Part shown: positions 58,450 to 64,000 of the stretch, one piece after another | Layout of the letters: each line of letters opens with the position of its first letter | How positions within the stretch are numbered: the stretch's first letter is position 1 | Source: Bacillus marinisedimentorum | Lineage (GTDB): Bacteria > Bacillota > Bacilli > Bacillales > Bacillaceae_O | DNA length: 64,000 nucleotides | Direction: 5' to 3' | NCBI RefSeq assembly: GCF_001644195.2 | Contig: NZ_LWBL02000049.1 | Span: forward strand, 1-64,000 | Translations under genes and position numbers: made by a program | The notes under the pieces: model-generated | What the model was told of the DNA's origin: nothing | What the model saw: only the letters and a program-made list of their open reading frames with translations | Database searches by the model: none

Positions 58450-61068
58450 ATGGCATCGGCAGTTTTATTTTTTGATGAAGTGGACCGGAACAGCCTGCCT
58501 TTAGTCGGTGGGAAGGGAGCGAACCTCGGTGAGATGGCGAAGGCCGGTTTACCGGTGCCGGGTGGTTTTTGCGTAACGACGTCCGCATATAAAGAGTTTG
58601 TCGGGGCAAGCCCGAAAATGGATGGTTTGTTGAATCAACTGAATAATATGGATCCGGGTGATTTAGATCTGCTCCGGCAACTGGGAAAACAGATTCGTAC
58701 TCACCTTCTTCAAATCGAGATTCCGGCCAATCTGCGGAATGGGATTATTGATGCCTGGCAATCTGTCGGGAAAGAATACAGCTATGCCATCCGTTCAAGT
58801 GCTACAGCCGAGGACTTGCCGACAGCTTCTTTTGCGGGCCAGCAGGATACGTACTTGAATATTAAAGGAAAAAATGAATTGCTGATGCATGTCCGAAAAT
58901 GCTGGGCTTCACTGTTCACAGACCGTGCTATTTCATACCGTACCAAGAACGGTTTTGACCATAGCCAGGTGTATTTGTCTGTAGTGGTGCAGCGGATGGT
59001 CAATCCGGATGTCTCAGGAATTATGTTCACGGCCGATCCGGCTTCCGGAAACAGGAATGTGACATCAATTGACGCCAGCTTCGGGCTGGGGGAGGCAATC
59101 GTTTCAGGGATGGTGTCCGCGGATTTATACAAAGTGAAACACGGCGAAATCATTCAAAAAAACATCGCGGAAAAGAAATTGGCGATTTTTTCACTGCCCG
59201 GCGGAGGCACCGAAACAAAAAACCTGCCGGCAGACCGGCAAACGGAGCAGGCTTTGGCTGACTATGACATTTTGCGGCTGGCAGAGCTGGGCAAGAAGAT
59301 TGAGCGGCATTTCGGTGCCCCGCAGGACATTGAGTTCTGTCTGGAGAACGGCACTGTTTTCGTCGTGCAGAGCCGTCCGATTACATCTCTGTACCCCTTG
59401 CCTGATATTCCGGAAGGGCCGCTCCGCGTCATGGTGTCATTCGGCCATATCCAGATGATGACCGACGCGATCAGGCCGCTCGGTATTTCCGTATTGCAGA
59501 CGGTTTTCCCAAAAAAGTATTTCCTTGAAGCGGGCGGCCGCCTCTTTATCGACTTAACAGGCGTTTTGCGGACCGGGCCGGGGAGAAGGATTGTGCCGAA
59601 AGCACTGACCAATATGGACGAAACGATCAGCCGGGCCGTAAGTGAAGCCATTCAGCGCCCGGAATTCCTGAAATCCCCTTCTAAAAAGGGGCTGCCTATG
59701 GCCGCCATTCGTATACTGGCTCCCATTATGAAAGAAGCGTTAAAAAATCTCTATAAACGCGATCCGCAGCTGGCAAAAGGTAAAGTGGAGGATTACATCA
59801 ATGAAAAATGGAAGGAAGTCCATCTCAGCCTCCAGCAAGTGAGCGGGACAAAACGCCTTGAAGCTGTCAGGCATCATTTGAGCCAGCTCGTGAAGGACGT
59901 GTTAATCATTCTTCCTTATCCTTCAGCTTTTATGATTGCAACCCTGCGGTTAAAAAGAGAACTCAACCGCTTGATGGGTACGGATCATGCACTTCATCAG
60001 CTGACCAAGTCCCTTCCCGGCAATATCATGAGCGAAATGGGCATGCAGATCGGCGACCTGGCAGATCAGGTCCGCAACTTGCCGGAGGTTGAAGCTTATT
60101 TGAGGCATGCCGAAGATAAGACCTTTTATGAAGGGCTTTCGAAGGTTTCAGGCGGTGAGGGATTTAAAGCTTCCTTTCAGAAGTTTATCGATCGATACGG
60201 CATGAGGGGCGCGGGTGAAATCGATATATCTTCCCCGCGCTGGCGGGAAAAACCGACCCTGCTCGTCTCGGCGATTTTAGGTCATGTACGAACGCTGAAG
60301 CAGGGGGAACACAGGAAAAAGTTCAAGCAGGGTGAACAGGAGGCCCTGGCTTCAAAACAGGAAATTCTTCACCATGCCGGCCGATTAAAGGAAAAGCGGC
60401 TCAATCGCCTCATTGAAGTCTACCGCTATATGGGAGGGCTGCGGGAACATCACAAGCATTTGATCACGATTGTTTTTGATGAGTGTAAAACAGCTATTTT
60501 AGACGAAGCAGAGACACTTGTCCGGCAGGGGATCCTGCGTGAAACAGAAGATGTGTATTTCCTGACTCTCGATGAATTGATTTTGCTGTCAAAGGGTGAA
60601 CTCAACAAGGATGTCACAGCACTTATTGAAGAACGGAAAGAGCAGCATGCGCGGAACGAGAGCTTAACCCAGCCGCGGGTAGTGACAAGTGAAGGGGAAA
60701 TCTTAACAGGGGCCCCGCGGCAAGGGAAATTTCCTCCGGGGGCGCTGGTCGGGAGCCCTGTATCGGCCGGAGTGGCAGAAGGCCGGGCCCGGATTGTATC
60801 GAAGCCGGAAAATGCCCATCTGAATGAAGGTGAAATCCTTGTAGCACATCATACCGATCCGGGCTGGACCCCATTGTTTCAAACAGCTAAAGCACTCGTG
60901 ACCGAAGCGGGCGGGCTGATGACACACGGTTCTGTCGTCGCCAGGGAATATGGCATGCCGGCGGTGGTCGGGCTGGATGAAGCGACGAAAAGAATCAAGG
61001 ACGGGCAGCTGATCAGGGTGGATGGAGATTTGGGGATTGTGGAGATTATTTCTGAGGAAACAGAATAG
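58450..61068 (+). CDS. Rifampicin phosphotransferase / PEP-synthase-like enzyme
   Basis: An 872-residue enzyme: an N-terminal PPDK/PEP-synthase ATP-binding domain (residues about 15-315: KGANLGEMAKAGLPVPGGFC, SAGFAGQQDTYLN, DPASGNRNV, QDIEFC), a long middle domain and a swivelling C-terminal phosphohistidine domain with H826 in GGLMTHGSVVAREYG. The TIM-barrel domain of true PEP synthases is absent and the His domain comes last, exactly the order of rifampicin phosphotransferase (Listeria Rph, about 867 residues, His825), which inactivates rifamycins using ATP. Many such genes are annotated pps. ATG 58450 follows AGGGGGGCAATGC. I saw no rifamycin-associated element upstream. Confidence 0.88.
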   Translation: MASAVLFFDEVDRNSLPLVGGKGANLGEMAKAGLPVPGGFCVTTSAYKEFVGASPKMDGLLNQLNNMDPGDLDLLRQLGKQIRTHLLQIEIPANLRNGIIDAWQSVGKEYSYAIRSSATAEDLPTASFAGQQDTYLNIKGKNELLMHVRKCWASLFTDRAISYRTKNGFDHSQVYLSVVVQRMVNPDVSGIMFTADPASGNRNVTSIDASFGLGEAIVSGMVSADLYKVKHGEIIQKNIAEKKLAIFSLPGGGTETKNLPADRQTEQALADYDILRLAELGKKIERHFGAPQDIEFCLENGTVFVVQSRPITSLYPLPDIPEGPLRVMVSFGHIQMMTDAIRPLGISVLQTVFPKKYFLEAGGRLFIDLTGVLRTGPGRRIVPKALTNMDETISRAVSEAIQRPEFLKSPSKKGLPMAAIRILAPIMKEALKNLYKRDPQLAKGKVEDYINEKWKEVHLSLQQVSGTKRLEAVRHHLSQLVKDVLIILPYPSAFMIATLRLKRELNRLMGTDHALHQLTKSLPGNIMSEMGMQIGDLADQVRNLPEVEAYLRHAEDKTFYEGLSKVSGGEGFKASFQKFIDRYGMRGAGEIDISSPRWREKPTLLVSAILGHVRTLKQGEHRKKFKQGEQEALASKQEILHHAGRLKEKRLNRLIEVYRYMGGLREHHKHLITIVFDECKTAILDEAETLVRQGILRETEDVYFLTLDELILLSKGELNKDVTALIEERKEQHARNESLTQPRVVTSEGEILTGAPRQGKFPPGALVGSPVSAGVAEGRARIVSKPENAHLNEGEILVAHHTDPGWTPLFQTAKALVTEAGGLMTHGSVVAREYGMPAVVGLDEATKRIKDGQLIRVDGDLGIVEIISEETE

Positions 61069-61267
61069 GTGCCACTGGCATGGAGTATCAATGAAAAATC
61101 GACTGAATTTAATTTCTTGCTGAAAGCGGCAGAAAACCGGATAAGCATCTTGCCTGATGAGACCGGGCGGGGTGCTTTTTTATATTCCGGGGTAAAGTTG
61201 TTCCTTACATGTTTTACCGCCCTGAAAAACGGGGATTTCTCATTCGAAAACTTCAGGGGGAATTTCG

Positions 61268-63175
61268 ATGGAACAACTGAGACTTTTATACATAATGCTA
61301 TCTTCTTTTCTGATCACGTTCTTTTTTGCTGCTGCAGCCCATGCAGAAACAAACGGCACCGTCACGGTCTTATCCTTTGATGGCATGCGGGATGACCTTG
61401 TCGACCGCTATGTCTCTGACGGCAAACTGCCGAATATCGAAAAGATCATGAAAAATGGAACAAAAGCCAAATATGCCCGGACAATTTCCCCTTCGCTCAC
61501 TGCCCCTTCGCATGCGGCAATTGCAACGGGTGCGACGCCGGATGACACAGGGTTTGTGAGCAATAAGTGGAAGGATACCGACCAAGAGCAACAAAATACT
61601 GATGCAGCGTTTGCGAGTGAACTGGGTGTGCCTGCTGTGTGGCAGGAGGCCCGCAAGCATGGCAAAACAACGGCGACCGTTGCGTTCGCGGGTGCAAATC
61701 CCAGGGCGGAAAAACAGGCCGATTACTCGATTTACTATGGGGAGACATGGGCTCCAAGCAATCTCGAGAGTTTGCGGTTCACACATGCTTCCGGCTGGAA
61801 AGGGGCTCCGGAAAGTGAAGTGCCGCTGAAAGAAGCCCAATTCACGATTTCTATTCAGGGGAAACGTGACCATGTTGTTCATGTTCTTGCTGCTGGAACA
61901 TCCAGCAGTTACAATCGGTTCATTTTGTCAGAAGATAAGCAAGTGGATGAACAGGATGAAGTTGTCGAACGTCAAGAGTGGGGGGCACTTGCGCTTAAAG
62001 TCAAAACAGGAAAAAGCGCCGGCTTCTGGTTCAAGTTGAAACAGGCGGATAAAGAACTTAAGGGTGTGAAAATGTACCGGACAGCCGTGACTTCTGCCGT
62101 ATATGACGGACCTGAAGATTTCGCACAAACCATTACAGGCAAATTCGGATTTTTCCCGGCTCAGGATGATTCAGAAGCACTGGAAAAGGGCTGGATCTCA
62201 CGCTCGGAATACGAGGAGATCAGCTCCCGGTTTGTGACGTGGGTGACGGATGTCTCACTTTTCATCAAGGAAAGGTACCGTCCGGATTTACTCATGTTTT
62301 ATGCTCCCCAAATCGATCATGAAGAACATCAATTTTTAATGGAGGATGAGCGGCAGCCGGATTACTCCAAGGCCAATGCCAGGAAAAATATGAAGTATAT
62401 CGGATGGGCGTATAAACTGGCGGATGAAACAGCCGGCAAAACGTATGATTCCCTCGGTAAGGACGACCGGCTGCTGATTGTGTCCGATCACGGGATGGAG
62501 CCTGTGCATACCGCCGTTTATCCGAATAAAATCCTGAAGGATGCCGGGTTGCTCGCAGTTGATGAAAAGGGACGAATTGAGTATGAAAAGTCGAAAGCAT
62601 ACGTGATTACAAATGGCGGTGCTGCACATGTTTATGTGAAAAATGACAATGAACGGCTGAAAGAAAAAGTGCAGCGCCTATTTGCGGAAGTGAAGGTTAA
62701 ACCGGGATATGGCACGCTGTCAGCCGCCAAAAAGAATGTATCGGATATGGAACTGAAACAGTCCGGTTTTGACTTCAGCCTTGGAACATTTAAGGGTTAC
62801 GTAAAAAATGTGTTCGCGGCCATATCTGAAAATAAAGTCAACCCATTTGAAAAAGTGACAGAAATAGGTGCGCGTGAGTCTGTGAAGCATCCGCATGCCG
62901 GTGATTTGCTTCTTATAACGAAACCGGGCTTTGCGATGGAAGAAGGCCATAAAGACTTGGCATCTCCGGCAGCCGGACTTGGAACACACGGAGGAGACCC
63001 GGATCGGAAGAAGCTGCACGCTGTCTTTTTCGCAGCCGGAAAAGGGGTGGAAAAAGAAAGGACCATCGGCCCTGTTTCAACGCTCGATATCGCCCCGACA
63101 ATCTATGAAATGCTCGCCATCCGGGTTCCTGAGTTTGTGGAAGGGAGTCCGATCCGTCAGGTAGTGGACCCTTAA
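61268..63175 (+). CDS. Secreted alkaline-phosphatase-superfamily phosphodiesterase
   Basis: A 635-residue exported protein: signal peptide with AHA-E cleavage around residue 26, then a type I phosphodiesterase/nucleotide pyrophosphatase fold. VLSFDGMRDD gives the first metal ligand, T78 in SPSLTAPSHAAIATG the nucleophile, and DRLLIVSDHGMEPVH, HPHAGDLLL and GTHGGDPDRK further metal ligands. It probably cleaves phosphate esters or phosphodiesters outside the cell for phosphate supply. ATG follows AGGGGGAAT. Own terminator downstream; upstream is the Rph-like gene, 199 bases away. Confidence 0.92.
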   Translation: MEQLRLLYIMLSSFLITFFFAAAAHAETNGTVTVLSFDGMRDDLVDRYVSDGKLPNIEKIMKNGTKAKYARTISPSLTAPSHAAIATGATPDDTGFVSNKWKDTDQEQQNTDAAFASELGVPAVWQEARKHGKTTATVAFAGANPRAEKQADYSIYYGETWAPSNLESLRFTHASGWKGAPESEVPLKEAQFTISIQGKRDHVVHVLAAGTSSSYNRFILSEDKQVDEQDEVVERQEWGALALKVKTGKSAGFWFKLKQADKELKGVKMYRTAVTSAVYDGPEDFAQTITGKFGFFPAQDDSEALEKGWISRSEYEEISSRFVTWVTDVSLFIKERYRPDLLMFYAPQIDHEEHQFLMEDERQPDYSKANARKNMKYIGWAYKLADETAGKTYDSLGKDDRLLIVSDHGMEPVHTAVYPNKILKDAGLLAVDEKGRIEYEKSKAYVITNGGAAHVYVKNDNERLKEKVQRLFAEVKVKPGYGTLSAAKKNVSDMELKQSGFDFSLGTFKGYVKNVFAAISENKVNPFEKVTEIGARESVKHPHAGDLLLITKPGFAMEEGHKDLASPAAGLGTHGGDPDRKKLHAVFFAAGKGVEKERTIGPVSTLDIAPTIYEMLAIRVPEFVEGSPIRQVVDP

Positions 63176-63282
63176 CCACCTGATTCGGCGTATAATGATC
63201 TGCTTAAATCGGGATAGGGACCATTTACCACAAGTCAGTAGATTACAGGCTGATCATAGGGACTTTGCTTCTTTCCTTCGTG

Positions 63283-63318
63283 AAAGAGCCGGTTTTCTGT
63301 CATAGACCGGCTCTTTTA
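63283..63318 (+). terminator. Terminator after the phosphodiesterase gene
   Basis: AAAGAGCCGGT / ACCGGCTCTTTT with a loop of about 12 bases. Confidence 0.88.
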
Positions 63319-63555
63319 TTTGTTCACAGAATAGGAGGTTGTAATCGCGGGCCAGGATATATTCCTTTGAAATGGCCATTTTTAAAAAACATAGATTAGT
63401 GTACATGCGCTTCTGTCGCCGCATAACGGAGCATTTTCTATAAAGATACATTTTGCCGTTCGGCGGTGTTAAAAAAGATCCTGGATAAAGAGTAATTTAT
63501 ATTGTCCTCTGTATCACGGTTGGAGGTCACGTAAAAATCTAAATCTTAAAAAGCT

Positions 63556-63582
63556 TTACTATCCATGATTATCAGCCGATAA
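63556..63582 (+). promoter_or_regulatory. Candidate sigma-D promoter
   Basis: GCCGATAA at 63575-63582 matches the strong sigma-D -10 (GCCGATAT); TTAC about 15 bases upstream is a weak -35. Sigma-D drives motility and chemotaxis genes, which fits the next gene. Confidence 0.5.
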
Positions 63583-63756
63583 AATACGTGAGTCTGTTAT
63601 TTACAGATATGGGTATTATTGTTGGTGAATACAGATGCAAATTTGTTTGGACATCTTAGAAGGAGGAATTTATTACGGGTTTATTATGTCATAGGACGTG
63701 TGTATTTTTATTGATTTTGATTACATTGAGAACTCGAACACAGGGGGCAGGCATCC

Positions 63757-64000
63757 ATGGAGAAAACGCCATTTCTTAAACGGTTCTTCAGCAGAGGGTC
63801 AAGTTTACAAATGAAGTTAACCGTAACCATAGTTATATTATTATTTTTGATTATTTCACTACAATCAACAATCATCGGTGTTGCATCTCTTTTTTTGGAA
63901 AATACACTGGCAGTAAATTTTGCTTCAGCCTTAATCAGTATATTCCTCGGATCTTTCGGAGCTTATTTTGCCATTCGGTTTTTAATAAAGATACCTTTGC
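63757..64000 (+). CDS. Probable chemotaxis transducer, cut by the window end
   Basis: 81 codons from ATG 63757 (ribosome site CAGGGGGCAGG). A basic start (PFLKRFFSRGSS) is followed by two membrane helices (about residues 22-46 and 53-75) separated by a very short turn, the layout of the chemotaxis protein at 20270. The signalling domain, if present, lies beyond the window, so the call rests on topology and the sigma-D-like promoter. Confidence 0.5.
   Translation, partial: MEKTPFLKRFFSRGSSLQMKLTVTIVILLFLIISLQSTIIGVASLFLENTLAVNFASALISIFLGSFGAYFAIRFLIKIPL

Larger units (their letters stand above)
63176..63756. other. Gene-free region before the truncated chemotaxis gene
   Basis: Holds the terminator of the phosphodiesterase gene (63283-63318), the sigma-D-like -10 at 63575 and a leader of about 170 bases before the next start. 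No coding frame supported. Confidence 0.55.

Noticed and set aside
58290-58450. Rifamycin-associated element before the Rph-like gene
   Set aside because: No GGGGCTTGCGGCAAGCCCC-like palindrome is visible.

Overview
The window looks like chromosome from a Bacillaceae bacterium (Bacillus in the broad sense). Strong GGAGG-type ribosome binding sites, many GTG and TTG starts, GC content I judge by eye to be in the mid 40s percent, and gene order all point that way. Read left to right, it keeps the order of the Bacillus subtilis yug region as I remember it: yugF-like hydrolase (11540), alaR-alaT (17041-18725), yugI (26505), yuzA (27067), yugJ (27509), pgi (36325), yugN (41227) and yugO (41634). 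Blocks that differ from that backbone are inserted between these anchors.

Layout. 0-9 kb is accessory: a run of small membrane proteins, a lipoprotein, a GNAT acetyltransferase, a beta-lactamase-fold serine hydrolase, a DUF2975 + Cro-like regulator operon with a promoter-embedded palindrome, a DUF817 protein and an orphan SMI1/KNR4 protein. 9-19 kb holds a secreted amidase, the yugF-like hydrolase, a DmpA-type peptidase paired with D-amino acid aminotransferase, a DUF421/DUF4363 pair, a 52-bp tandem hairpin array and alaRT. 19-24 kb has a VOC protein, a chemotaxis transducer, an XRE regulator and an NSS-family Na+ symporter. 24-29 kb has an ECF sigma/anti-sigma operon and yugI-yuzA-yugJ. 30-36 kb is a glycerate/sugar-acid locus: two near-identical GntP permeases around a CdaR-type regulator, then glycerate kinase. 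36-44 kb has pgi, thiolase + SDR (short-chain dehydrogenase), yugN/yugO, a YggT protein, trmO and tRNA-Ala(GGC). 44-52 kb is mixed, with a methyltransferase, flavin reductase, AraC regulator, cytoplasmic 5'-nucleotidase and a second ECF sigma operon. 52-56 kb is a polymorphic-toxin island: an RHS fragment fused to two peptidoglycan-binding domains and a toxin-like tail, its presumed immunity gene, and the debris of an older module. 56-64 kb has an alpha/beta hydrolase, a TetR regulator, a rifampicin-phosphotransferase/PEP-synthase-like enzyme, a secreted alkaline-phosphatase-superfamily enzyme and the start of a second chemotaxis transducer.

The most distinctive content is non-coding. At least six repeat classes sit between genes: two arrays of GGCGTGAAA-type cores with a precise 21-bp period; a 52-bp tandem hairpin array; six palindromes built on TGCCTGGCAATTGCCAGGCA confined to 27-38 kb; two classes of MITE-like elements with terminal inverted repeats; and a repeat that follows the terminators of three operons. 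No transposase, integrase or CRISPR array is visible. Three reading frames (3.7, 29.8 and 44.2 kb) need a one-base change to make sense, which may be real decay or indel errors in the sequence.
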